The notes: generated by a model from the letters alone, not told the origin. A DNA stretch of 64,000 nucleotides from Bacillota bacterium (GCA_023415635.1 JAEZJV010000008.1:1-64000), one strand, 5' to 3'; positions 44,932 to 54,973 are shown, counted from the stretch's first letter. A program made the numbers and translations.

Positions 44932-46302
44932 ATGGAACACATCGGTGTATTAGAGGCTAGAGCGGAATTTATTTTTCAGAAGCAGAACGGCTGCAAGGGA
45001 AACAGCATGCAGTGCGACAGCAACAGCGTATCCGGTTCGGTCAGCCAGCGAGCTTGTGTATATTGCGGTGCAAGAGTAGTCTTGAATCCAATCACTGATG
45101 CTTTTCATATTGTACATGGTCCGATCGGATGTGCCAGCTATACCTGGGACATCCGAGGGAGTTTAAGCAGTGGGTCGGATTTATACCGTAACAGCTTCTC
45201 TACCGACCTGCAGGAAAAGGATGTCATCTTCGGGGGAGAGAAGAAATTATCGGCCGCAATCGAAGAGATTATGGAAAAACACAGCCCAAGGCTGATCTTT
45301 GTTTATTCCACTTGTATCGTAGGAGTAATTGGAGATGATGTGGAAGCTGTCTGTAAAAAAATGTCTTACAAGTACGGGGCAAGAATAATCCCGGTCAAAT
45401 CACCAGGCTTCTCCGGGACAAAATCGGATGGCTATAAAATGGCTTGTAATGCAATCATGGAACTGCTTCTACCACATAAGCAGGAGAAAAGAAAAGGCAT
45501 CAATATCCTGGGGGATTTCAATCTTGCCGGTGAAGTATGGATCGTAAAGAATTATCTAAAAAATATAGGAATCCCGATTATTTCAACTATTACCGGAGAT
45601 TCCGATTATGAAACCTTGCTTCAGGCTCCGGCGGCACAGCTGAACGTTGTCCAATGTGCCGGTTCCAGCACCTATCTGGCGAACCGGATGGAGGAGGAGT
45701 TTGGGATTCCCTATATCAAGGTCAGCTTTTATGGGATTGAGGATACCCTGAGTTCTCTGATCAGGATAACAGAAGCGTTAGCGGATGGGGCAGCAAGACA
45801 GAAAGCGGTTGCTCTCTGCGAGGCAGAAAGCAGCCGACTAGGGGAATTTTTAACCAAGTACAAAAGGAATCTGATGGGAAAGAAGGCTGCTATCTACGTT
45901 GGCGGAGGGTTTAAGGCCATTTCACTGATCAGGCAATTTCATTCCTTGGGAATGGAGACTGTAGTAGTGGGTACGCAGACAGGGAAGAAAGAGGATTATG
46001 AAATCATTGAGAGTCTGGTAGATGACAATACCGTGATTATTGATGATGCTAATCCGGCAGAACTGGAAAAATTCATTAAGGAGAAAAAAGCAGACATATT
46101 AGTAGGTGGAGTCAAGGAAAGGCCGCTGGCCTATAAGCTGGGTGTGGCCTTCTGTGACCACAACCATGAGAGAAAGCATCCGCTATGCGGCTTTGACGGA
46201 GTTGTGAACTTTACTAAAGAGATTAACAGTAGTATTAACCATCCGGTTTGGAGTTATATAGAGAGGAGGCCGTCCTATGAAAGGAACCTTAGCGAATCTT
46301 AA
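44932..46302 (+). CDS. nifE: FeMo-cofactor scaffold protein NifE
   Basis: A NifD-like 456-residue protein with conserved cysteines in RACVYCGARVVLNP, HGPIGCASYTWD and YSTCIVGVIGDD, but with a different active-site region from NifD. With NifN it holds the NifB-co precursor while Mo and homocitrate are added. GGGAGG precedes the ATG. It overlaps the nifN-B gene by 26 bases. Confidence 0.96.
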   Translation: MEHIGVLEARAEFIFQKQNGCKGNSMQCDSNSVSGSVSQRACVYCGARVVLNPITDAFHIVHGPIGCASYTWDIRGSLSSGSDLYRNSFSTDLQEKDVIFGGEKKLSAAIEEIMEKHSPRLIFVYSTCIVGVIGDDVEAVCKKMSYKYGARIIPVKSPGFSGTKSDGYKMACNAIMELLLPHKQEKRKGINILGDFNLAGEVWIVKNYLKNIGIPIISTITGDSDYETLLQAPAAQLNVVQCAGSSTYLANRMEEEFGIPYIKVSFYGIEDTLSSLIRITEALADGAARQKAVALCEAESSRLGEFLTKYKRNLMGKKAAIYVGGGFKAISLIRQFHSLGMETVVVGTQTGKKEDYEIIESLVDDNTVIIDDANPAELEKFIKEKKADILVGGVKERPLAYKLGVAFCDHNHERKHPLCGFDGVVNFTKEINSSINHPVWSYIERRPSYERNLSES

Positions 46303-48907
46303 TGTCAATCCGTGCAAGATGTGTATGCCTATGGGTGCAGTAACTGCCCTGTACGGTATCAGGAGATGTATGTCCATCCTACATGGTTCCCAGGGCTGCA
46401 GTACCTATATCCGAAGACATATGGCAACTCATTATAATGAACCGGTCGATATTGCTTCCTCCTCCCTTACGGAGGAGGGAACAGTTTATGGAGGGGAAAA
46501 AAATCTGACCCAGGGACTGTTGAATTTGATCAAAATCTACCGACCGGAGGTCATCGGCGTAGCTACTACCTGTCTGGCCGAGACGATTGGAGAAGATATC
46601 GGGCGGATGATCCATGACTTTTATGAGAAATATCCGGAGTATAGCGATATTATGATCATTCCGATAGCTTCACCGGGGTATGGAGGAACACAATATGAAG
46701 GATATCAGGAGGCTGTCTGTCAGCTTGTAAAGACTGTTGCCAAGGACACGTTACCCAATCATAAGGTCAATATCATTACCGGACAGCTCTCCCCTGCAGA
46801 TACCAGGTATTTGAAGGAGCTTTTGGAGGTGTTCGGTATCGATCCAATTCTGTTACCTGATATATCCGGTAATCTGGACGGTATTTATCAGGAGCATTTT
46901 AACAGACTTCCAGATGCAGGTACGAAGCTGGAGGACATCCGTCAGATGGCCGGAGCAAAGGCCACTATAGAAATAGCTACTCTTTTGTCAGAGACGAGGT
47001 CTGCTGGAGCTTATCTTCAGGACACCTACAAAATCCCGAACTATCGCTGTCCACTTCCGATGGGACTGCGGGACAATGATGAGCTGCTGGCAATTCTTCA
47101 GAAGGTGTCCGGTAAACCTGTACCGGAGCGGATTAGTCTGGAACGAGGGAGATTTTTGGATGCCATGATTGACGGACATAAATACAATGGGGAAGCACGT
47201 GCGGTAATCTACGGAGAACCGGATTTTGTGTACAGCACAGTCAGGCTTTGTATAGAGAATGGAATTATGCCTATGGTCACAGCGACAGGCACAAAATGTG
47301 AGAATTTGAAGGAACTGCTCCGAGAGGAAATAGAAGCACTTGCAAAGAGGTACTTTATCGATCGGTTCGAAATACTGGATGAGGTTGATTTTCAGACCAT
47401 TGAACAATATGCAATAGATTTGCAGGCAAACTTAATGATAGGTAACTCGGACGGAAGGAGAATTGCTGAAAAGCTGGGTATCAAATTGGTCCGAAGGGGG
47501 TTCCCGATACATGACAGGGTTGGCGGACAAAGGCTTCGCTCAATCGGTTATGAGGGCGCATTGACTTTTCTGGATGAAATCTCAAATTCCATTCTGGAGG
47601 TCAAGGAGGAAAGCTTCCGAGGAGATCTCTATCATAGGTATTATAAAGAAGAGAAGAAAGACGAAGCTTCGAAGGATAGCCCCGATATCCTTGATAGTCT
47701 TAACATAAGCAAAGCAGGGAAGACCATCGAAGAGAAGACTGCGACACATCCCTGTTATAATTGCAGGGCACATAAGTATTCTCGGATACATCTGCCGATT
47801 GCTCCCTTATGCAATATCAGTTGCAATTATTGCGTAAGAAAATACGACTGCCCTAATGAAAGCAGACCCGGTGTAACGACCCGCATTCTGTCACCGGAGG
47901 AAGCTCTACAGAGGTTTTTGGCAGCAAAGGAAAAGCTTCAAAATCTTACAGTGGTAGGTATTGCAGGACCCGGAGACGCACTGGCCAATTTTGAGGAAAC
48001 AAGACGCACTCTGCAGCTGATCAGAGACGCAGATCCCGATATTACCTTCTGCCTATCCACTAATGGGCTGCTGCTTCCTATGTATGCACAGGAATTGGCA
48101 GCCTTGGGTGTATCACACATTACGGTAACGATAAATGCGGTAGATCCTGCCATAGGTGCAAGGATATATCGCCATATCGATTATATGGGTGAGCGATATC
48201 ATGGAGAAGCAGCTGCAGCGATACTGATGACCAATCAGTTTATCGGGCTTAAGATGTCAGCGTTATACGGCATTATCTGCAAGATCAATATTGTTATGGT
48301 AAAGGGGATAAATGACCAGCATATCCCTGAGGTTGTGACGAAGGTAAAGGAGCTGGGAGGAACAGTTACGAATATTATGCCGATGATCCCTGTCAAGGGC
48401 TCGGTCTTCGAGGCCTTTGAGACAGTAACCGATAGCGAGCTATTGGATATGAGAAACAGGTGCGATTCTATTATTAAACAGATGTATCATTGCCGTCATT
48501 GCAGAGCGGATGCGGCAGGGCAATTGGGAGAGGATCGTAATGAAGAATTCTCATCACCTGCTGAGCAAAAGCTTCAGGTGGCAGTTGCCACCAAAAGCGG
48601 CAGTATGGTAGATCAGCATTTCGGTCACGTCACAGAATTCTATGTATATGAATATGTGAACGGCAGTACAGTGTTCAAGGAGAAGAGAAGCGTAAGCCGC
48701 TATTGCAGCGGAGGCTTGGAATGTGATACCCAGGAGGAGAAGATGGAGTCAATCATTAGCACAATCTCCGATTGTAATGTGGTTATTGCCATGAGAATTG
48801 GAGATGCTCCGAAGCAGAAGCTGAAACAGAAGGGGATTAAGGTGTTTACTACGGTGGATTGGATTGAGACCTCTGTCAAGAAAGCAGTCACAGAATTACT
48901 GTGCTAG
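46277..48907 (+). CDS. nifN-B: NifN-NifB fusion (scaffold plus radical-SAM cofactor synthase)
   Basis: The 876-residue protein joins three parts. Residues about 1-450 are NifN (NPCKMCMPMGAV, HGSQGCSTYIRRH, TTCLAETIGED). Residues from about 489 are NifB, with the radical-SAM motif CNISCNYC near 512 and HPCYNCRAHKYSRIHLP before it. The end (about 766-876) is a NifX-like dinitrogenase-iron-binding domain with DQHFGHV. NifB assembles the 8Fe core with carbon. NifN-B fusions are known in clostridia, C. pasteurianum included. GAGAGGAGG precedes the ATG. Confidence 0.97.
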   Translation: MKGTLANLNVNPCKMCMPMGAVTALYGIRRCMSILHGSQGCSTYIRRHMATHYNEPVDIASSSLTEEGTVYGGEKNLTQGLLNLIKIYRPEVIGVATTCLAETIGEDIGRMIHDFYEKYPEYSDIMIIPIASPGYGGTQYEGYQEAVCQLVKTVAKDTLPNHKVNIITGQLSPADTRYLKELLEVFGIDPILLPDISGNLDGIYQEHFNRLPDAGTKLEDIRQMAGAKATIEIATLLSETRSAGAYLQDTYKIPNYRCPLPMGLRDNDELLAILQKVSGKPVPERISLERGRFLDAMIDGHKYNGEARAVIYGEPDFVYSTVRLCIENGIMPMVTATGTKCENLKELLREEIEALAKRYFIDRFEILDEVDFQTIEQYAIDLQANLMIGNSDGRRIAEKLGIKLVRRGFPIHDRVGGQRLRSIGYEGALTFLDEISNSILEVKEESFRGDLYHRYYKEEKKDEASKDSPDILDSLNISKAGKTIEEKTATHPCYNCRAHKYSRIHLPIAPLCNISCNYCVRKYDCPNESRPGVTTRILSPEEALQRFLAAKEKLQNLTVVGIAGPGDALANFEETRRTLQLIRDADPDITFCLSTNGLLLPMYAQELAALGVSHITVTINAVDPAIGARIYRHIDYMGERYHGEAAAAILMTNQFIGLKMSALYGIICKINIVMVKGINDQHIPEVVTKVKELGGTVTNIMPMIPVKGSVFEAFETVTDSELLDMRNRCDSIIKQMYHCRHCRADAAGQLGEDRNEEFSSPAEQKLQVAVATKSGSMVDQHFGHVTEFYVYEYVNGSTVFKEKRSVSRYCSGGLECDTQEEKMESIISTISDCNVVIAMRIGDAPKQKLKQKGIKVFTTVDWIETSVKKAVTELLC

Positions 48908-48951
48908 GACTGACCGTCAACAATAATATATTCGACAGGAGGGAAGTAATA

Positions 48952-49260
48952 ATGGTTAAAATCAATAAGCATATTTTTATCTGCACCAGCTGCAGAGTGA
49001 ACGGACAACAGAAGGGGTTATGCTACTCCAAGGATTCTGTGGACCTAGTATCCAAATTCATGGAGGTGATAGAAGATTTGGATTTGTCATCAGAGGTTAT
49101 GATTACGAATACGGGATGCTTCGGTATTTGCGACAAAGGACCTGTTGCGGTGATTTATCCTGAGGGAATCTGGTACGGTAATCTGACGGAGGATGATGTA
49201 GAAAAGATTGTATGTCAGCATATCATCAACGGGCTTCCGGTGGAAGAGCTGCAGATATAG
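48952..49260 (+). CDS. Thioredoxin-like [2Fe-2S] ferredoxin
   Basis: A 102-residue protein with the clostridial 2Fe-2S ferredoxin pattern: HIFICTSCRVNGQQKGLCY then TNTGCFGICDKGPVAVIYPEG. It supplies four or five cysteines for a [2Fe-2S] cluster on a thioredoxin fold. The related C. pasteurianum ferredoxin interacts with the MoFe protein; placement here in the nif cluster supports a role in nitrogenase. AGGAGGGAAG precedes the ATG at 48952; an in-frame codon at 48901 is rejected. Confidence 0.92.
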   Translation: MVKINKHIFICTSCRVNGQQKGLCYSKDSVDLVSKFMEVIEDLDLSSEVMITNTGCFGICDKGPVAVIYPEGIWYGNLTEDDVEKIVCQHIINGLPVEELQI

Positions 49261-49296
49261 AAGACTGCAGAAACAGGAGGGTAAAAGGAGGATCCT

Positions 49297-50277
49297 ATGC
49301 TTCAGATTATAGATAATTCCTTAATGGCTCCCAATACAGTTTTACAGGACAGAAATATTTTATTCCGCTTTTGTGAGCTTCTATTTGTCATAGGGGTGGA
49401 TACGATAGAGTTGCCGGCAAGAGTAGTCGATTGGATGGGAAAGCTTCCGGATGGGAAGTATATGCTTCATGTCCTTGATTCCGAACAAGTACGCCAGTAT
49501 ACGGGCTTTTATCGTTACGTCAGTCATCAGCCCCTGAATTGTGAGAACGCGGTCCGTGAAATCCAGTTGAATGATGTCAGGGAGATTATTCGACTGAAAA
49601 ATTACCGGGATCAGAAGGAAGTTCGGATCAACGGGCTGGATGATCTGATCTGCCATTCCTATGAAAAGCTGATACCTGAAGTTCTTCATAGCTTACCAGG
49701 AACAAAGATCATATTCTGTCCTGAGAATACTTATGGCTGTGCCTGTGCACTGGCTCTTCAATGGCTGACGGAGTACGGGAGGGATATCACGACCAGCTTT
49801 GCCGGTGTGATGAATAATGCTGCAACAGAAGAGCTTCTGATGGCCCTCCGATTAAGCATCAGGCATAAACCGAACCGCGATCTGACTGTCCTGCCTGAAT
49901 TGGCTAAAATATATGAAAAAATAACAGGAAGAAGAATTAGCAACCGGAAACCAATCCTGGGCAGTAATATTTTTAAAGTTGAGGCAGGAATTCATGCGGA
50001 CGGTATCCATAAGAATCCTGTGACCTACGAGGCCTATATGCCCAATTCTGTCGGTGGCAGCTTCCAGCTTGTCATTGGGAAGCATTCCGGTTCAAGGGCG
50101 GTCAAGATGAAGCTGGAACAGCTGAAGATTCCTGTTCCTAAGGAAGAAGTAATAGAAGAGCTCTTGGATCAGGTTAAGAGCATATGTACTCAGAACAGAA
50201 AAAGCTTAAATGATGAAGAATTCATAAGCCTTCTGACGGAGGTGATGACAGATGAAGGAAATAAAGCATATCGTTGA
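49297..50277 (+). CDS. nifV-omega: Homocitrate synthase, omega subunit (C-terminal part of split NifV)
   Basis: The 326-residue protein holds the later part of a homocitrate synthase: GSNIFKVEAGIHADGI, a YEAYMPNSVGG segment and the IGKHSGSRAVKMKLEQL ending. The N-terminal catalytic residues are absent; a diverged TIM-barrel-like start (IIDNSLMAPNTVLQDRN) remains. In C. pasteurianum the equivalent nifV-omega/nifV-alpha pair has the same order. Homocitrate is the organic part of FeMo-co. The end overlaps nifV-alpha by 26 bases. Confidence 0.92.
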   Translation: MLQIIDNSLMAPNTVLQDRNILFRFCELLFVIGVDTIELPARVVDWMGKLPDGKYMLHVLDSEQVRQYTGFYRYVSHQPLNCENAVREIQLNDVREIIRLKNYRDQKEVRINGLDDLICHSYEKLIPEVLHSLPGTKIIFCPENTYGCACALALQWLTEYGRDITTSFAGVMNNAATEELLMALRLSIRHKPNRDLTVLPELAKIYEKITGRRISNRKPILGSNIFKVEAGIHADGIHKNPVTYEAYMPNSVGGSFQLVIGKHSGSRAVKMKLEQLKIPVPKEEVIEELLDQVKSICTQNRKSLNDEEFISLLTEVMTDEGNKAYR

Positions 50278-51058
50278 TACAACCTTAAGAGACGGTGAGC
50301 AAAGTCCCGGAATTGCGCTGGGTGCGGAAGACAAATTAAAGATTGCGAGGTTGTTGGATCAAATCGGGGTTTATGAGATCGAGGCGGGAGTGCCTGTCAT
50401 CAGCCGGGCTGAGGAGGAAGGAATACAAAGGATCATTGAAATGAAGAGGAAGGCCAAAATATCTGTCTGGAGCCGGATGAATAAACAGGATGTGAGACGC
50501 TCTCTAGTCTGCCGGCCGGATATCCTTCATATCGGTGCACCGGTTTCCTATGTACAGATCTACAGTAAGCTTAAGAAAAATAAAGGGTGGGTGGTACGCA
50601 GCATCCTGGAATGTGTGGATATCGCCAAAAGTCATAATACTGATGTTACGGTTGGGTTAGAGGATGCCTCCCGATCTGATATCGGTTTTCTGCTTTCTTT
50701 AATCAAGGAGCTACAGCATGCAGATGTTAGTATGGTACGGCTTGCCGATACCGTCGGTGTCCTGACCCCCACCCGCACAAAGGAACTGGTGGGGATAATC
50801 AAGGATTATTCGGATATCAAAATTGAGATGCATGTACACAATGATCTCGGTATGGCAGTTGCCAATTCCATCGTAGGTGCAAAGGCCGGTGCAGATTATA
50901 TAGATTGCACCTTATTCGGTATCGGCGAAAGAGCGGGAAACTGTAATTTTTATGATTTCGTAAGCTCCGCTGAGGGAATTTTCCAATTTGCCATGAGTAA
51001 GAAGCAGATCAGGTCGGTAGAACAGCTGGTCATTGATCAATTACGCGGAACCTTATAA
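50252..51058 (+). CDS. nifV-alpha: Homocitrate synthase, alpha subunit (catalytic half of split NifV)
   Basis: The 268-residue TIM barrel starts with the catalytic signature IVDTTLRDGEQSPGIAL and contains the metal-binding EMHVHNDLGMAVANSIVGAKAGAD segment (HVHND). It condenses acetyl-CoA with 2-oxoglutarate with the omega subunit. The ribosome-binding site GACGGAGGTGATG lies inside the omega gene. It is the last recognised nif gene. Confidence 0.95.
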   Translation: MKEIKHIVDTTLRDGEQSPGIALGAEDKLKIARLLDQIGVYEIEAGVPVISRAEEEGIQRIIEMKRKAKISVWSRMNKQDVRRSLVCRPDILHIGAPVSYVQIYSKLKKNKGWVVRSILECVDIAKSHNTDVTVGLEDASRSDIGFLLSLIKELQHADVSMVRLADTVGVLTPTRTKELVGIIKDYSDIKIEMHVHNDLGMAVANSIVGAKAGADYIDCTLFGIGERAGNCNFYDFVSSAEGIFQFAMSKKQIRSVEQLVIDQLRGTL

Positions 51059-51179
51059 GAGGCATAGACAGCACATATGGTTCTGTAAGATATATTACTT
51101 AACATAGGAAATGCTTGCCGTAACCCTTCTCTTACCTTATAATGAATAACAAATTGTTCTGTGGAGGGTAAGATGGCAT

Positions 51180-51743
51180 ATGTCTGAATATACAACGACA
51201 AAGGAACTAATTATGGTAAAAAGCAGATCGGATATCTATCAAAAGTACAGGGATACACCCATTGAGCAGCTGCTTCGGTATCATAATTTAAATGAGCCCA
51301 TGACTACCTGCATGAAGGCCAGCCTATTGGTGGGTATGTGCATGGATAACCGGAAGCAGCTGAGGATACCGAATAATTTTGCTTATATTATCCGTACAGG
51401 CGGCGGAAATCTTAGGTACAATGAATTTAAAATCTCCTATGCGATTGCTCTGGGTGATGTAAAATGCATTGCTTTAATTGGCCACGATCATTGCGGTATG
51501 GTCAATCTCATCTCGAAGAAGCAGGAGTTCATTCAGGGAATGGTTAAGAATGCCGGGTGGAAGGAAATACAGGCAGAGGAACACTTCAATAGCTTTGCAC
51601 CTATGTTTGAAATCGAAAACGAGGTTGGATTTCTGAATTCGGAGGTAAAAAGACTGAGGGAAAAGTACCCCGGTATTCTGATAGCCCCGTTATTTTATCA
51701 TATCGAGGATAACCTTCTTTATCTTATGAAGGAGGACTTATAA
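51180..51743 (+). CDS. Beta-carbonic-anhydrase-like protein at the end of the nif cluster
   Basis: The 187-residue protein has beta-CA features: zinc Cys with Asp-Arg dyad in MCMDNRKQL, RTGGGN, and the second pair in GHDHCGM (H-x2-C). CO2 hydration is the expected activity, but the overall sequence is diverged, so another zinc-linked role is possible. TGGAGGGTAAG precedes the ATG. It lies 121 bases after nifV-alpha in the same direction and before a terminator. Whether it joins the nif transcript is not known. Confidence 0.8.
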   Translation: MSEYTTTKELIMVKSRSDIYQKYRDTPIEQLLRYHNLNEPMTTCMKASLLVGMCMDNRKQLRIPNNFAYIIRTGGGNLRYNEFKISYAIALGDVKCIALIGHDHCGMVNLISKKQEFIQGMVKNAGWKEIQAEEHFNSFAPMFEIENEVGFLNSEVKRLREKYPGILIAPLFYHIEDNLLYLMKEDL

Positions 51744-51804
51744 TCCGAGGCGGCAAAAACGGGTATGTGGAGGGACCCTTACACTATCCCAATAAACAGA
51801 AAGA

Positions 51805-51831
51805 GCTTTTGATATATTATATCAAAAGCCC
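51805..51831. terminator. Bidirectional terminator ending the nif region
   Basis: GCTTTTGATAT (51805-51815) pairs with ATATCAAAAGC (51819-51829). It lies between the carbonic-anhydrase-like gene and the convergent chemoreceptor gene. The T tract is weak on the plus strand. Confidence 0.6.
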
Positions 51832-51859
51832 CTTCCGCTAATGTAGGTATGTAATGGGT

Positions 51860-54067
51860 TTAAACAATAAACTTCTGAATGGCATACATTAAGTTACCGG
51901 CATTGAAATTAAGCTTTTCAACCGACTGATTTAAAGATCCCACAGACACCAGCTGGTCGCTGGATACCTGATTGACATGATTGGAGGAAGCAGCTATTTC
52001 CTCAAGTACCGCAGAGATATTCTCAATTGCAGCAAGGGTGCTGACCCGTGCTTCATTAATCGTTGAGACATTCTCTGATATGAAGTTTAGGAATACTACA
52101 AGCCTTTCCACACTTTCGTTGATATCCTGATAGGAAGCGGTGGTATTTTTTACTGCGCTATTCTGTAGAGCCAGAACCTTCTCCGCACTGCGTGCAATCT
52201 CAACAGCCTTTCCGGTATCCTCCTGAATGCTTTGAATGATTTTCTTGATGTCATTCACGGAGGATTTGGACAACTCCGCCAGGGCTCTGATCTCATCGGC
52301 AACCACGGCAAAGCCTTTACCGTACTCTCCGGCACGTGCCGCCTCAATGGAAGCATTTAGAGATAACAGGTTGGTTTGATTGCCTATGTCGTTGATTACA
52401 TTAATAATTTTATTGATTGAAGAGGACTTCTCGGCTAATTTCTCAATTTCACGGATAATATTGGTAGTGATCTCTATTGTTGCTGAGGTCTGCTGATTTA
52501 ATTCATCTGTAGTTGCAGTTCCTTCCTTCACTCGCTTCTTTGTAGTATCTGCAATATTACCAATTTCTTTGGTGTTTTCGCTCACAAGTTCAATCTTATG
52601 GGACAGGCTGTCCATCTGCATCAGACATTCCTCGGCATTTTTCGCCTGCTGGTTGACACCCAGTTCAATCTCGTTCATAGCAGTAGAGATATTCTCTGCG
52701 GATTTTGAGAATGACTCTGAGGTTTGGAATAGATAGGAGGAAGATTCTAATACTTCACTACTGGACTGTTTTGCCTTTTTAATCAGATCATTTACATTAG
52801 AGAAGGTCTCCTGCAGCTCACTGGTAAGGATATGGAATTCGTCCTTGCGCTTTGAGGAGAATATAACAGTAAAATCTCCCTTTGCTGCCTGCTTTAAGCG
52901 TTGATTAATACTACGAATGGTCCTGTCGATATCCAGGGACAGAAGTACAGCGGTTACAATTGCAAGAATGCAGGCAATAACTACGATAATAATGGTAAGC
53001 TGCTTGATGCTGTCTGCCTGTCTGTCAATGGTGGCTTGGGGCATCAATGCACAGATCATAGCCTGGGTATCACCGATTTTCGAATAAAGGAACAGGTAGG
53101 GGGAGCCCTTATAATCAACTTCCTTTGCCCCGCTGGCAGTCTCAGCAGCCAGAGCCTCCTGATAGAAGGCTTCAGTTGTGAATAGTGATTCTGCAGATCC
53201 AGCTTCCTTGGTGGCAACAGTCTCTTCGCCAGCAATTTCATCCTCGGGCTGGTTCAGGATTTCTCTGCCGTCCGGGGTAATGACTGCAAGTATACCGGAT
53301 TCATCGATGGAGAGGTCTGCGAGGATTTGGTTCACTGCCTCGGCCTTGATATCCATAATCAGGACAGAATCTAATCTACCAAAACCACGGATCAGTCTTA
53401 TGGAATAATTCTCAGGTCCTGTCTGCAGTTTTTGATCAAGGTATTCATCCTGCCCATCCCATATTGTTTTCATTGGATTGTCGATAAGAAACTTTCCGTT
53501 CTCTGTCTCTATAAAGCCTTTATAAAAATCATTTTTAAAATTTATCTGCGAGGTCGTAATCGATAATGCGGTATCTGAAATAATATAAATATTCGAAATG
53601 AATTCATCCGCGGTCTTTTTAGAGGAAAGCGATTTTGAGACAGTAGTATTAATATTAGCTAATTCTATTATATCACCGCTATTTCGAAGATACTGAGTCA
53701 GCGCGGTGTCGCTTACGTATTGGTTGCTGGCCGTAACTACGCTCTGGAAACCGAAGCGCATATATTCAGCAGCCATATTAATAGAATCTGCGGTAGAAAT
53801 TCTATAATTATCCTTAATTCCCGAGGATGCCTTTTCAAAGGAAGCGATACCAAGTACTATAATACCTACAATCGGTATAAAAAAGGAGGCTATCAACCGA
53901 AATCGTAAGGTTGAAAACAATCTAACCTTTGGCAGGGCTTTTGTAGGTTCCTCCTTCTCATTACGAGGCTTCTCCCTTCCGATTTTTAGTCTAAAAATCT
54001 CAATAAGCTTCTGTTGACTTTTCCCATTTTCCTTTGATCCGACTATGTTATTCAACTTATGCTCCAT
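51860..54067 (-). CDS. Methyl-accepting chemotaxis protein
   Basis: The 735-residue receptor has an unusually long cytoplasmic N-terminus (about 55 residues), a first membrane span (56-76), and a large outside sensor domain (about 80-355, Cache-like). The second span is at about 362-385, followed by HAMP and a signalling domain with the conserved tip AARAGEYGKGFAVVADEIRA (given in 20 residues). It would bind an outside ligand and control CheA. No other chemotaxis gene is nearby. AAGGTGAAGGG precedes the ATG. Confidence 0.92.
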   Translation of the reverse strand: MEHKLNNIVGSKENGKSQQKLIEIFRLKIGREKPRNEKEEPTKALPKVRLFSTLRFRLIASFFIPIVGIIVLGIASFEKASSGIKDNYRISTADSINMAAEYMRFGFQSVVTASNQYVSDTALTQYLRNSGDIIELANINTTVSKSLSSKKTADEFISNIYIISDTALSITTSQINFKNDFYKGFIETENGKFLIDNPMKTIWDGQDEYLDQKLQTGPENYSIRLIRGFGRLDSVLIMDIKAEAVNQILADLSIDESGILAVITPDGREILNQPEDEIAGEETVATKEAGSAESLFTTEAFYQEALAAETASGAKEVDYKGSPYLFLYSKIGDTQAMICALMPQATIDRQADSIKQLTIIIVVIACILAIVTAVLLSLDIDRTIRSINQRLKQAAKGDFTVIFSSKRKDEFHILTSELQETFSNVNDLIKKAKQSSSEVLESSSYLFQTSESFSKSAENISTAMNEIELGVNQQAKNAEECLMQMDSLSHKIELVSENTKEIGNIADTTKKRVKEGTATTDELNQQTSATIEITTNIIREIEKLAEKSSSINKIINVINDIGNQTNLLSLNASIEAARAGEYGKGFAVVADEIRALAELSKSSVNDIKKIIQSIQEDTGKAVEIARSAEKVLALQNSAVKNTTASYQDINESVERLVVFLNFISENVSTINEARVSTLAAIENISAVLEEIAASSNHVNQVSSDQLVSVGSLNQSVEKLNFNAGNLMYAIQKFIV

Positions 54068-54402
54068 CCCTTCACCTTTCTTATTACAGGAGTATGATTT
54101 TATTGTATTTGTGTATCAATCAATTGTATTTTCTATTGTAATACCGATATTATAGCATTCCGAAAAATCTTATTGAATGAACAAACTACTTATATTTTGT
54201 AATAATAAAGCATAATATATACTAATATACAACTTTTTACCGAAACTCTGTATCAGAAGAACTGAAGCGAGACTTATTAAAATGGACAGGAATTGCTATA
54301 TACACTTGTAGGAATTGAAAAATAGTCCATTATGAGGTATGATATTTAAACAATATAATTGACTGGTATAAACAGATATCTACATTAGGGAGGAAATTTC
54401 AC

Positions 54403-54912
54403 ATGGATGAAGACTTTAGAAAGCCGTTTGAATATGAGGAAGAAAAGAAAGGTCTGTTGTTGTTATTTATTATTATGATTGTAGTAATTGATATTTTGCC
54501 GACACTGTCATTTATCGCACGCTTTTATGATACGTTTAAGCATATCCCGATTATAGGTATAGGCCATATGGTTATTGGTATTCTTTTTATTCTATTTACA
54601 ATAGTTACAGCTGTGATCTGCTTTACCCTGAATAGACATATGGTTACCTTAGCAAAGCTGTATCTGATTATACAGGCAGTATATATGGTGTTCTGTAATT
54701 TGATTTTATTTTTATACACTGTGGACTATGAAAACATGACCGGAATCGGAACCATACAGTATCAATCCTATAGAGAGCTGATGTTTTGGGAAGTGCTGTT
54801 TCCCTTACTCTACATATCGGTATTTACTGTCTCCTGGTATCTGTATTTTGTAAAGTCTAAGCGGTGTAAGGAGTTTCTTAAAAGCAAAGCCAGTCAATTA
54901 CCTCAGGTATAA
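54403..54912 (+). CDS. Four-span membrane protein, DUF2569-like
   Basis: The 169-residue protein has four membrane helices and ends in the DUF2569-like WYLYFVKSKRCKEF. AGGGAGGAAA precedes the ATG. Function unknown. The 335-base gap upstream (54068-54402) is AT-rich, separates it from the divergent chemoreceptor and shows no recognisable riboswitch. Confidence 0.7.
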   Translation: MDEDFRKPFEYEEEKKGLLLLFIIMIVVIDILPTLSFIARFYDTFKHIPIIGIGHMVIGILFILFTIVTAVICFTLNRHMVTLAKLYLIIQAVYMVFCNLILFLYTVDYENMTGIGTIQYQSYRELMFWEVLFPLLYISVFTVSWYLYFVKSKRCKEFLKSKASQLPQV

Positions 54913-54931
54913 GCGATAGTTTGCCGACAAT

Positions 54932-54973
54932 AAAATGCCCTGACAAAGAGAAATTCTGTCAGGGCATTTTTAT
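54932..54973 (+). terminator. Terminator of the DUF2569-like gene
   Basis: AAAATGCCCTGACA (54932-54945) pairs perfectly with TGTCAGGGCATTTT (54957-54970), followed by TATGG. The gap on to the nucleotidase gene (to 55245) contains overlapping small inverted repeats near 55055-55090 (AAAAACC/GGTTTTT) that I cannot assign. Confidence 0.85.
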
